From Chlamydomonas reinhardtii (taxonomy: Eukaryota; Chlorophyta; Chlorophyceae; Chlamydomonadales; Chlamydomonadaceae): a stretch of DNA of 64,000 nt. Made by a program: the position numbers and the translations under genes. Numbering within the stretch: position 1 is the first letter of the stretch; each line of letters starts with the position of its first letter. The notes under the pieces were generated by a model. It ran no database searches. It was given only the letters and a program-made list of their open reading frames with translations, and had not been told where the DNA came from. Where the stretch lies: positions 3,829,764-3,893,763 of the forward strand of contig NC_057010.1 in assembly GCF_000002595.2 (NCBI RefSeq). The letters are read 5' to 3'. Positions 13,601 through 22,979 of this stretch are shown one piece after another.

Positions 13601-15040
13601 CGCCTCGCCATCGCCGCCACCGAGTTCGACGACCCGCCCGCCGCGGGCGCAGCAGCCATCACCCGCTTCTTCCAACAGCCGGGGCAGCACGCGCAGCAGA
13701 CGCAGCAGGCGCAGGAGCAACTAGCGCAGAAGCGGGAGCCGGAGCGACACCCCAAGGGCTCTGGGCAGACGAAAGGCCAGCCGCCGGCGCGTGACCTCCG
13801 GACGCTTTTTGCTGCGCCGCCGTCGCTGCCGCCACCGGCACTGGTAGCGGCGCACGCTCCCACAGCGGCTGTAGCTAGGACTGCTACTGTAGTGTTGGCG
13901 GCGGCGGCGGCTCCTTCCGTGGAGGACGCCGAGAAGCTTCAAGACCTGGGTTGTGACAGCGGCGAGGAGCGGGACGGCAGGAGCGGGATGGGCTGGTCTC
14001 CTGGTGGCGGTGGCGTGGACGCCTGGAGCGAGGGGGAGGCGGAGGGGGAGGGGCTGGGAGGGGATGGGCTGGGTGCCTACGGCGGACAGCACAGCCACGA
14101 CCACCCGGCTAAGCGGCGGCGCACTGCAGGTGGCTGGGAGGCGGTGCGCGGGCGGGTGCCGCCGCCGGGCGCCGCAGCAGCAGCAGGGCTGCCTGCGCAG
14201 CAGCATGACGCGCAGGAGCAGCAAGGCACGCAGCAGCAGCAGCTGCAGCAGCAGGCCTCCCTGCCGGACGGCTCGCAGCAGCAGGCACTGCCGGCATCGC
14301 TCGCCGCGTGGCTGCCCAGCATGTCGCAGCACCAGCACCACCAACAACAGCAGCAGCAACACCATACCCAGCAGCAGCAGCAGCAGCACCACCACCACCA
14401 CCATACACAGCCGCACCACACACAGCACCAGCACACACAGAGCGAGGGCCAGTCGGGGCGGCAGGCGGACCCACAGGCACAGCACACAGGGCAGAGGGCA
14501 GCGGACGCGAGTGGCCGGGCGCTGTCGGCGTTCCAATCACGACACACGTTCGCAGCGCCCCCAGACTTGGATCCGGGGGGGCTGGTGGCTCCGTCGGATA
14601 CCGGCGGCCGGCAGGAAGAGGCACTGGATTCAGATTCGGATCCAGTGGGTGATGGGGTGGCGGCGCCGCCGCCGCAAGGCCCGGTTCTAGTCGCAGGCGC
14701 CCTGGATCAAGGTTTTGGCAATGTGGATCTTGAGGAGCAGCGGCGGATCCTGCACGAGATCGAGTTGGCGCGGCTGCGGGCGCTGCCTAGCAAGCACGCC
14801 AATGCGGGGAGGGCGGCGGCAGGCGGAGGGGGGAGGGGCGGCTCAGCGACTGGTGGTGGTGGTACGAGTGGCGGTGGGAGGGGCAGGGGCAGGGGGGCCG
14901 GCAAGGCGCACGGCCGAGGGGCGGGCGCGGCGCAGGCAGGCGGCGGTGCTAGGGTTGCGGGCAAGGGGCAAATGCGGCTGACGGCGTTGCTTCAGCCGGG
15001 GCGGGGCCAGCAGCAGCAGCTGCAGCAGGGTAAGCGGTGA
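6748..15040 (+). CDS. POLH: DNA polymerase eta (Y-family translesion polymerase)
   Basis: Thirteen exons: 6748-6780, 6898-6977, 7371-7489, 8338-8468, 8651-8827, 10091-10448, 11048-11113, 11417-11517, 11838-11977, 12246-12300, 12618-12768, 13070-13187 and 13573-15040; 998 aa, all phases consistent. Y-family landmarks are RVIIHI joined by splicing to DLDCFYCQVE (metal-binding D12, steric-gate region), INYAARAAGVTRHM, SVDEAFLD (catalytic D170/E171), FTCSAG and VSVNKLLAK (palm/thumb), the LRGLGGKLG thumb helix-hairpin-helix, and the little-finger segment ending near AALDLLR. Known role: nuclear bypass of UV photoproducts. Exon 6 inserts about 110 low-complexity residues in the palm region. The last exon (about 490 aa) is Gln/His/Gly-rich with PIP-like ITRFF (about 539-543) and QMRLTALL near the C terminus; no UBZ zinc finger is visible. 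An in-frame ATG-like start further upstream (about 6691) is possible, but 6748 gives the usual short N terminus. Confidence 0.93.
9910..9924 (-). repeat. Motif-2 copy (terminal motif of small intronic element)
   Basis: Minus strand reads AATCATGAATGTAAC, in POLH intron 5 (8828-10090). It is 166 bases from the acceptor and points inward, unlike the other copies. Confidence 0.5.
10467..10604. repeat. (CA)n microsatellite in POLH intron 6
   Basis: About 135 bases of CA repeat with a few TA interruptions, starting 18 bases after the exon 6 donor. Confidence 0.95.
10685..10870. repeat. Long inverted repeat (hairpin) in POLH intron 6
   Basis: The arm 10685-10764 pairs with 10797-10870 over about 75 bases with a few mismatches; CCATGAACTACGAGT on the left answers ACTCGTAGTTCAT on the right, and GACCTGTCCAGC answers GCTGGACAGGCC. 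The spacer is about 32 bases. It could be a foldback MITE or a hairpin RNA precursor. Confidence 0.8.
11362..11390 (+). repeat. Motif-1 copy near an acceptor (POLH intron 7)
   Basis: TAGTTTGGGCTGGTATTTAC followed by AACCCCCC, ending 26 bases before exon 8. The C run supplies the polypyrimidine tract. Confidence 0.8.
12769..12886 (+). repeat. G-rich (GGGGTT)n tract at the start of POLH intron 11
   Basis: The intron opens with about 115 bases of GGGGTT/GGGTGG repeats directly after the exon 11 donor. It has many four-G runs and could form G-quadruplexes in the pre-mRNA. It does not match the algal telomere unit TTTTAGGG. Confidence 0.8.
12966..13068 (+). repeat. (CTGCCGCTA)n minisatellite ending in the POLH exon 12 acceptor
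   Basis: Nine-base units of CTGCCGCTA/CTGCCACTG type run straight into the acceptor CTGCCGCAG at 13069. The frame through it is open, but exon 12 fits phase only if it starts at 13070, so this is intron. Confidence 0.75.
13292..13336 (-). repeat. Motif-2 copy in POLH intron 12
   Basis: On the minus strand it reads CTACGACTTCACTTCG, then TAA and GTGTAACCCCC. It lies about 104 bases after the exon 12 donor, inverted relative to the gene. Confidence 0.6.
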
Positions 15041-16900
15041 TGCTGGCACGCTAGGCCAGCTTGGGGACGTGTGAAGGCCGGTTGGCTGGCTGTGGAGGTA
15101 GGCAAGACGGGTTATGAAACGCAAACCGGAGGGCGCGCCACGTAGCAGTTGAGCCACGGCATAGGTTGGGAGTTGTGTTGCGTTGCATCGTTTAGGAGGA
15201 GCTGTGCGTGCCGTTGCACCGGCCGCACCCAGGGTGACGGCGGACCCAAGCTGCAACCGCATGCGCACCCAGTGCGTGTAGCCATCCAAATGACCCATTA
15301 CCTTTGGGGCTACATGTCTACAGCACCCGAGCAGCGTCTTCAGCAGCATCCGAGCAGCCTGAGGCTTGACCACATAGCCACTGCGTCATCAAGCCAGCCA
15401 TAACGCCATCAGCTGACTCCCGGCAGCCCCACCTGTTTAGCGCACAGAATAGAGTTCACCGGCCTCGACGCCTGTTGCCCCCAGAATACCGTTTCAGTAC
15501 AGCGGTACAGCGCTACCGATTGCCTGCCGCCCGCAGCGCTTCCACATCGAGTTATCAATTATCGAATACGTAAACACACGGCCCTCCTAAACACCACGAC
15601 GCGGCTGTGAAACATACGGTAAACGCCATACAGAGCGCATGCTGCCTACCTCGCTGGTTGCCCCAACGCAGTCTCCGAATACTGCAGCAACTCCATGCAG
15701 CCGGTGTGCTGACATTGCGTTCATGCATCTTTGCGACCAAACCGAGGGGTAAGCGGCGGCTGTTGACATGGCTAAAGCCACAGCAGCAGCACCTGCAACG
15801 CGTCCAACAGACGAACCGTCACTTCCGTGGCCCCGCCCCGCCGCCCCCACGTCCTTCCATGAACGGCCACCCCCAGTCTTCGGCCGCATGGCCTCGCTGC
15901 CCCTCTCCAGCTCCGCCGCCTTGCCGCCACCAGCAACGCAGCCGTTATCAGCCGTACTGCCATGGCCCGAGTTACCAACTGTAAACATGGTACCGTTTGC
16001 AAACGCAGCCCCAACCCCGTTCTCCATGTACCTTCCATCATCGCCGTGCCCTTCACCCTCGTGCTGGCCTTCCAAGCCCTCACCCCCGGCCCCGCCGTAC
16101 ATGCCTCCCTCCCCTCCTGCTCCCCCTCCTCCTCCCCCATCCTGTTCCTCCTCCTGCTACCCCTCCTGCTGCTCCTCCTCCCGCTCCTCCTCCTCCTGCT
16201 CCTCCTCCTGCTCCTCCTCCTCAGGCGCGCATGGCGGCGGGTTAGGGCCGTCCCAGTCAGTGCTTCGCAGCCGGCCGGATTCAGGCACACGTAGGTACCG
16301 TACACGTGCGCCCAATCAAGCAAGGAAAGCGGCGGCGCATGTGACGCCACAGCCAGCCAACGCAACGCAAGGCGGCGTGACGTCCATTCAGAACCCCGGG
16401 TGGGTTTTGCGCTGGATGGGCCTTTGATCAGCGGAATGAGGCAGCCGTCACACGCCTTGCCTGCATGCATGAGCGGCAGCAGGCCACACAATTGTAGAGC
16501 ACACGCACACACAGGTATCCTCCGAGAAAGTGAGAAGGAATGACGTTCCGCATCGCTGCTGGGCTGCTGGCGGCTGGCAGCTGTTTGACAGGGGACCAGG
16601 ACGGCACGCCGCGTGTCACTACTGTTAGAAGCCGCATTGACCATCAGCGGCGGATTTGTACGCCGGTGTCAGAGGCACGCACCGTGTACGAGCAGCGTCT
16701 CCCCTGCCCCTCCGGCTCTAGCTAGCTTGGAGTAATGGTGGCCGCTGGAGATGGATGCGGCGCCGATGAACATAATCCCATCCGAATCGCACGTCATGAC
16801 ATGGACGCAGGCGGAGGTTGGGGGAGGTTGGTCGCGGACACGACGTCCACAAGGAGGCATTGCATCCGCATGAGCATACCGTACATGGGGCGCCAGACCG
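15041..16900. other. No supported gene (POLH 3' flank)
   Basis: Holds the POLH 3' UTR and intergenic DNA. A plus-strand frame at 15768-16427 encodes a Pro/Ser/Cys-rich low-complexity string caused by CTC/TCC repeats (about 16100-16220), and a Gly-rich frame lies opposite at 15587-16102. Neither has recognisable motifs or convincing splice structure. Confidence 0.5.
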
Positions 16901-17068
16901 CTAGTATGACATGACAGCCGTTGACACGCCTGTCACCGCTACAGGAACTGAGCGGTGCAGCAATTGCCCTCAGAGTACAGTACCCTGGACGAGTGCTGTC
17001 ATATGTGCTGGCAGAAGATGGAGCGTCCGGTCCCGGCCGTCCCCAGCCAATAAGCCCCCACTTACCGT

Positions 17069-17151
17069 TGCTTTACAGTTACACCCGCGGCTTCATAGTC
17101 CCTGTCAGCTTGGCGCCCACAGCAAACCCCATCGGCGGAGTCACCGCAGGG
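17069..17151 (+). repeat. Dispersed 83-bp repeat also found at the left edge of the tandem units
   Basis: The block from CCGTTGCTTTACAG through CACCCGCGGCTTCATAGTC to GGCGGAGTCACCGC recurs with a few changes at about 24902-24990 and 32012-32100, in the same orientation. The two right-hand copies start exactly at the duplication junctions. Confidence 0.85.
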
Positions 17152-17412
17152 TCCGAACGTGGTCTGGACCAGGGGAGGGTCTGGACATGGCCCAGGTGCG
17201 GTGCCCATGCCCAATCCACACCTCGACCCCCTTCCATGACCCCACCCGACGGAATCACACAGCCATAGTGCACCCCCCATCCCTCTCATATATGGTCACG
17301 GCCATATGCAAGAGGGCAGGGCTGGGCGTTGACCTTTGCATGTGTGGGCAGGGTCCGAACGTGGTCTGGACCTGGCCCAAAGGCCCAGGTGCGGTGCCCA
17401 TGCCCAATCCAC
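17150..17412 (+). repeat. Pair of direct repeats about 195 bp apart
   Basis: GTCCGAACGTGGTCTGGACC and GTGCGGTGCCCATGCCCAAT occur at about 17150-17215 and again at about 17350-17412. No coding sequence is evident. Confidence 0.75.
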
Positions 17413-17454
17413 ACCACCCAATCACACGCATCACAACGCATGAACTTGACATCG

Positions 17455-17891
17455 CTTCGCTAATGGGCACAGTACGTGAAAGGTTTGACGAGGATTGGCG
17501 CAGCAAGGTGTTGAGCATGCATGGAGCCTCGCGCCTTCGTGTCACAAGAAGGCACAAAGTCTGGGGTCAAGATGTGCCGCTATAAGGCTATAAGCTCTGG
17601 ATGGGGGAGGCACGTCACACTCAGGTTTGCATACCACGCGCATGGCATGCATTATTGATGCGTTTTAGGCTGGGCGTGTGGCTGATTGAGGCCAACAAGC
17701 CTAGGGGGGCGACCGGTCAAGATCGAGACCGTGCCGAGATATTCTGCCCGATATGTTTAGCGGCTGGTTGCCCCCAGGTGGAGGATGAAAGGCATGTGTT
17801 ACTTGAGTGTGGAGCATATGAAGACATTAGAAGTGCGCTATGGGCGCAAGAGTCCACACCGGTATGGTGCAGGCGATCACTGGCGATGGCG
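17455..17891 (+). mobile_element. LINE-type (non-LTR) retrotransposon 3' remnant
   Basis: The frames give RERFDEDWRSKVLSMHG, then RAWHALLMRFRLGVWLIEAN, then a C-x2-C...H-x4-C finger (CPIC, VEDERHVLLECGAYEDIR). This arrangement is typical of the region downstream of the reverse transcriptase in non-LTR elements. The pieces lie in different frames with a stop between them, and no RT core is visible upstream, so it is a 5'-truncated decayed copy. Family assignment rests on the motif pattern alone. Confidence 0.5.
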
Positions 17892-17893
17892 TA

Positions 17894-18022
17894 ACAATAT
17901 CGTTGGGACACGCTTGTGCATACGAAATCGGTCCATGAGCTTCCTGGCTCGTTTGGACCAATCTACGAGCATGAACTTGTAACATCAATCATACGAAATT
18001 GTAATTGTCCCAACGATATCGT
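17894..18022. repeat. Short inverted repeat pair around a 95-bp spacer
   Basis: ACAATATCGTTGGGACA at 17894-17910 is matched 16/17 by the reverse complement of 18006-18022. CATACGAAAT also occurs twice inside. It may be a small MITE-like element or the end of the adjacent LINE remnant. Confidence 0.55.
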
Positions 18023-18034
18023 AAAGACTCAAAC

Positions 18035-19683
18035 ATGACGTTTATGAAGAAGCACTTGTCCACGGCCTTGAGGAGCTGGATTATTGGGCCGCTGGCTCAA
18101 GAGTTTAGTGGGCTCTTGGATAGCAAGCTGGGGCTCCTTGATAGCAAGCTGGAGTCGTCGCGCAGCGACGTTTCGGGCCAGCTCACCAAGTTCGGCGGCG
18201 AGCTCACCAAGTTCGGCGGCGAGCTCTCGAGCGTTCGGAAGAATGTCGCACGGCTGGTCACGCAGCAGGGCCACTTGTTGGAGTTCGCTGCCAAAGATGT
18301 CCTGCAGGGGCAGTTCGCTGGTGCAGTGCGGCAGTGCTGACACTGCGGCAGTGCTGACGCTAGGTGGTGACCCGCTACTGCCCACCGCCATGCTCCTGGC
18401 ATACGCGCTCCTCTTCAAGGTGTGGCTTGATGCGCGCGCGCTCAAAACAGCAGTTGTGTTTGCGCAACGCGCTGCAGTGGAGCAACGGAGGGCTTGTCTG
18501 TCCCTGGTCTAGAGGTCTTGCTGCCTGCGCGCCCACTGCCCACTCCTGTAATTTACGACTCGACTTAAGTTCGGCGTGCTGTTTTCCTGCTTTCTTGGCT
18601 TCCACACAGGACGTGGGCTTTTGGCACCTGCTCCTGCAATCGGTCAAGAAGGTGTTGGAGCTGGCTGGCGGCCAGGTGCGGAGGGGTTCAATCATCGGGC
18701 TGTATGCTGTGGGCAGTGGGGCGTACGTACGGGCTGGTCTAGATGCACGCACCGCACAAGAACACGCACCATGGGTAACATGCCGTCATGCGCACGCACG
18801 CGCCATGCAAATTGTTGCATGCACGTGTGCGTGTCTCTCCCTTGTGTAATTGTGTTCCTGATGACACACAAGGGGCCTTTCAACACAGGCTCCCACCAGC
18901 TCAGTGGCGGCGGCTGCCAAGGGGCTACAGGAGATGGGCGCCGAGAGGTTCGTCCAGGCCATGGCTACGGCTGCAGCTACCTCAGTGGCGGCGGCGGTTG
19001 GGTCGTCACACGGGCAGCAATGCACCAGCAGCATTGCTGTTCAGGCGCCCCAGATGCGGCTGCATGAGGCGTACCTCCTCAAGGTGGTGCAGCTGCTGCA
19101 TCAGAGCGGCCAGGGCTGCATGCTGTTTGCGGATGAGCTGGAGCTGTACCTGCGCGCGGAGGGCTCGGCAGCAGGCGCGCGCGTCAACCTGCTGCTAGGT
19201 GCGGCCCAGGGCCCACAGAGGGTGGCGTACGTGGTGCAGTGCGGTCTTCGGTTTCCTAAGCCGGTTCACCCCTCTGGGTGCTGCCCAGTGCGTGCTTTGC
19301 GCTATGTGTCGGGATACCAGGGAAAGGACAGTGATGTGCAGCCCCCGCATGTAGGTTCCCGCAATCTGGCAATCTGGCGCACAAGTCTCCCACCCAGCTA
19401 GACACCACAAGACACCACTAGACGCGCTGCTCTGCCACGAGTGCAAGACCGCTCACGCATGGACGCCTTACCCTGTACGTTGTGTGACTACCTGAACCGC
19501 AGCCCCGCCTGTGCTGCCTCCATACTCGTGCAGGTCGCACCGTGCCGTTCCTGACCGCGGTGGCCACCGGTGTGGCCGTGCCTGAGCTGGAGCTGGATCG
19601 CTGCAGCAGCTTGTCGCTCAGAAGCTGGGCGCCGGTGCTGCCGGCTGAGCTGCAGCTCGCGGAGCTGAAGCTGTCCAGCAGCG
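18035..19683 (+). CDS. Unknown multi-exon protein, 3' end lost near the assembly gap
   Basis: Not recognised. Exon pieces: 18035 to about 18330 (ATG at 18035), about 18345-18419, 18610-18675, 18889-19198 and 19534-19683. Phases agree across the last four junctions. The first piece encodes a coiled-coil-like N terminus with internal repeats (LLDSKLG/LLDSKLE and LTKFGGE twice) and HLLEFAAKDVLQGQFAG. Later pieces read LLPTAMLLAYALLFK, WHLLLQSVKKVLELAGGQ, then AAKGLQEMGAERFVQAM and YLLKVVQLLHQSGQGCMLFA. A frame change of one base near 18320-18350 coincides with a 17-base direct duplication (TGCGGCAGTGCTGAC twice) and cannot be explained by an intron of usual size. The locus is therefore either decaying or carries a sequence error. 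The last exon ends with a GTGGGT donor at 19684; the rest would lie in or beyond the N gap. Confidence 0.45.
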
Positions 19684-19909
19684 GTGGGTGGGTGGCAGTG
19701 GGCGGGCGCCTATGTGGGCGAGTGGCTGGGTGTGTCGGGGACCGTGCTAAGCCGAACTGGGCTGCGCAACCCAGCCCAAATAAAACCACACATGCGGCAT
19801 TTCAGGTTGCGCATCGTCCGTTTGCTGACAGGGTCGTTTGCACCCACCGGTCCTGGTTAAGGCCACATGTAGTCCGATTCTCGTGCATAGCGGTTGCAGC
19901 AACCTTTAC

Positions 19910-20086
19910 TTATTGCGGGCGCCATGCCACCTACCGCCTGNNNNNNNNNNNNNNNNNNNNNNNNNNNNNNNNNNNNNNNNNNNNNNNNNNNNNNNNNNNN
20001 NNNNNNNNNNNNNNNNNNNNNNNNNNNNNNNNNNNNNNNNGTGCGAAGTCAGTGGCAGGCGGTAGGTGGCATGGCGCCCGCAATAA
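19910..20086. repeat. Perfect 31-bp inverted repeat flanking the assembly gap
   Basis: 19910-19940 and 20056-20086 are exact reverse complements (left arm starts TTATTGCGGGCGCC). They sit immediately outside the N run. This fits terminal inverted repeats of an unassembled element or a palindrome that stopped the assembly. Confidence 0.9.
19941..20040. other. Assembly gap (100 N)
   Basis: Exactly 100 N, the conventional placeholder for a gap of unknown size. Confidence 0.98.
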
Positions 20087-20100
20087 AGAGAGTCTAAAGC

Positions 20101-20403
20101 ATGCGGGGCGCCACGCTTTCGAAGCCAGGCGGCGGCGGCGGCACACGGGGCCGGCCCGCCGCTGCTGCGGCAGTGGCGCGGAGGTGCATGCACAGCGCCT
20201 GCCACGCCGGGCGGCACCCGGCAGAAGCAGCTGCGGTGCGCTCCCGCTCCCGCTCGCGATCCCGCTCCCGCTCAGGCTCCCGCTCCGACTCCCGCTCCCG
20301 CTCTTGCTCCCACTGCTGGCGGCGGCTGTCGGGCGCGGCGGGGCCCTCCTGCAGGTGCCAGCCGCGCTGCTGGGGCGTCTTCATGCGCCGGTGTCACGCC
20401 CCA
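20101..20403 (-). pseudogene. Inverted fragment of gene X exon 4
   Basis: The minus strand reads the same protein segment as the gene X copies: QQRGWHLQEGPAAPDSRR, an Arg/Glu run, ASAGCRPAWQALCMHLRA, then PPPPPGFESVAPR. Its end (GCGTGACACC) is the same breakpoint that begins the plus-strand copy at about 20965, so the two form an inverted duplication with about 560 bp between arms. No start or splice sites remain. Confidence 0.85.
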
Positions 20404-20965
20404 GCGGGGAACCCAGCATGGCGTGTCACTGTGCTGTGTTTAGCTGTGCCGATGCGCGTACGGCAGACGGAGGGGCAAGACCCGGGGTGCCGCAAGGGGC
20501 TGTGAAGGGAGTTGCCGGTCGTGCCAGTCACGTGTGTCGTGTGTTGTGTTCGTAGAACCGGGTGGCTGAGCCGTTGACTGGGCTCAGGCCGCCGCGTTTC
20601 CCAGTGTATCGTGTGTATGCTATGTTGCATTAGCCTCGTGTGTTTGGGCGCCAGTCGTTAGCGGCCAGGCTTGACGGGTGGGCGGTGGCTGAACTGGCCC
20701 GCGTCCCATGCGGAGATAGCGAGGTTAGCGCGTGAGAGAGCTCAAGCAAGCTTGTCTTTGCTTGAGCTACTTGAACGACAGTCATTTAGCGATTTCAGAC
20801 CCAAAGACCCGTCAAAGCAGTCACGTCACAGACTGCCGAATAATTGTAATATAATAGACGGAGCACGTATTGTCCGTCGACCGCCTGTTCTGCTGGTCCG
20901 CGGAGCAAGGGACCACAGCAGACCACACAACTAGCGGGGCACGTGCGGGTTACATCAGCCCATGG

Positions 20966-21866
20966 GAAGGCGTGACACCAGGCCACCACGCCCCAGCAGC
21001 GCGGCTGGCACCTGCAGGAGGGCCCCGCCGCGCCCGACAGCCGCCGCCAGCAGTGGGAGCAAGAGCGGGAGCGGGAGTCGGAGCGGGAGCCTGAGCGGGA
21101 GCGGGAGTGCGAGCGGGAGCGGGAGCGCACCGCAGCTGCTTCTGCCGGGTGCCGCCCGGCGTGGCAGGCGCTGAGCATGCACCTCCGCGCCACTGCCGCA
21201 GCAGCGGCGGGCCGGCCCCGTGTGCCGCCGCCGCCGCCTGGCTTCGAAAGCGTTGCGCCCCGCATACCGCTGGCCGCGCCCGGCTGCGGCTCTGCCGCTG
21301 CGGCGGGCCCCCGTGTGCCGCGTCCTCCTCCTGGCTTCGAGGACGTCGCGGCCCGCATGCCGCTGGCGGCGCCCGGCCCCGGGTGCCCGCAGTGGGAGTC
21401 GCTGTGCATGCATCTCCGCGTCACTACTGCCGCGGCAGCGGCGGGCCAGCCCCGTGTGCCGCCGCCGCCGCCGCCGGGGTTTGAGAACGTCGTCGTCGCG
21501 CCTCGCACTACTGCAGCTGCTCCTTCCTCATGCGGCACAGGCAGCAGCACGGGTGGCGCTGGCAGCAGCAGCCGCGGTGACGCCAGCAGCGACGACGACC
21601 AGCAGGACAACAGCATTACTTGGGGCAGCTCGACGAACACGGACACGGACACGGATATGGACAACACGCCTGCGGCGGAGGCGGCGGAGGTGGCGGAGGC
21701 GGCGGAGACGGCGAAGTTCGGAGGCGTGGCGGCGGCGGTGGAGGAGGACGAGGTGGGGGAGAAGCAGCAGTCCAGCAAGAACCGCCGCCACCGGCGGTCC
21801 GGGAGCCGGCGGCGTGGCGGGCGGCGGCAGCAGTGGCGGCAGCAGGCACGCACTGTGCTGCTGTGA
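20966..21866 (+). pseudogene. Gene X, truncated copy A (3' part of exon 4)
   Basis: The frame is open from the breakpoint to the TGA at 21866 and is nearly identical to the last 300 codons of copies B and C, including the closing segment RRSGSRRRGGRRQQWRQQ. Exons 1-3 and the start of exon 4 are absent, so it has no native start. It has only one 31-residue PRVPRPPPGFEDVAARMP unit where B and C have four. It is the left remnant of tandem unit A. Confidence 0.85.
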
Positions 21867-22979
21867 GGTGGGGCTGCGGCTATGATGAGGCTCTTGGGCT
21901 CGTGCTCATTGTGAGAGATTACGGTATGCGCGTTCATACAGTACGCTCATGATCTTTCTTTATGATATTCTTACGTGCGTACAATGGGTTTTGCATTGCG
22001 CTTCGGGATGGAGCTCTGCTAACTACCCTAGTGGGGCCGCAAGGTCCTTATCTGCCTTGCTGGCTCATCCGCACAGGGTGGGCAGCCCTTGGCACTTGAT
22101 TGGTGGTGATCCGTGCTTGTGATTGCATTTGGATTTGGGGATTGCACTGGGGGTGTGGGATTTGCATTGATGACAATGATGTGTTAAAAGCTTAGATCAC
22201 ATGAACAGAGACTTCGCTTGGATTGAGCAGGGGCACCCGATAAGCCAGCGTAGAGGCTCGTCTCGGAGAAAACCAAAGGAAGTACTTGGGATTGCCGTGT
22301 GTGATCTTGCTCACCCGCTGAGGCGGCCACCAACGCACACATGCCGCCGATGTCAAAAGGCGAGTTGCTCCGCAAGCCCTCCCGACCGCCGTACGTGTGC
22401 ACACGCGCAACATTTAGACACGTGCAGCAGCGTGCGCGGCTTCTAGTCCTAGTAGGGCCCTGCGACCAGCCCACAAACATTGCAACCAACCGCAGTGCGC
22501 CGACCCCGTGCCGTGCCGCACGGCAGTCAACAGGCAGCAGGCCGCTTTGACGCAGCATGTGACCCTCAACGCAATACGGTATACTATCGCAGATGCTCCT
22601 ATGCGTGGCTACAGCAAGCCCCAGCAGTTGTCGCAGCTGTCGCAAACCTGCCCTGCGCCTGCGCCTGCTCCACGCATGAATGCCCATGCCAAAGCCGCAT
22701 CAACGCCGCCCGCACACCACCCACGTCAGCAACCCAACCTGCTGCGCAACTCCGCCATACATCACCCCAGCTATCCCAACCGCACATGCCAAGCCCCCGC
22801 CCCCAGCCAACAGAGCACCCACACACTCCTCCGCCCCCAGCTGCTGTGCGCCTGTGCCCCGCGCTTCCTGCCGGCGGCCGCGCGCCCACACCTCCACCTC
22901 CCGCCCCGGACTCGACTGTGCCGGCACACGTGCGTGTCAAACCGAGCCTCAGACCCCACGCCTTCCCCCTAGCTGCCCG

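Noticed and set aside
15587-16427. Overlapping plus (Pro/Ser-rich) and minus (Gly-rich) open frames
   Set aside because: Driven by CTC/TCC repeats, no motif, no supporting splice sites; kept only as intergenic description.
17601-17894. Host zinc-finger gene
   Set aside because: The C-x2-C...H-x4-C finger after a RFRLGVW-type segment is the usual tail of a non-LTR retrotransposon ORF, so it was called a LINE remnant.
20101-20505. Plus-strand frame with an RSRSRSGS run resembling an SR-protein domain
   Set aside because: It is the antisense of the Glu/Arg run of the inverted gene X fragment.
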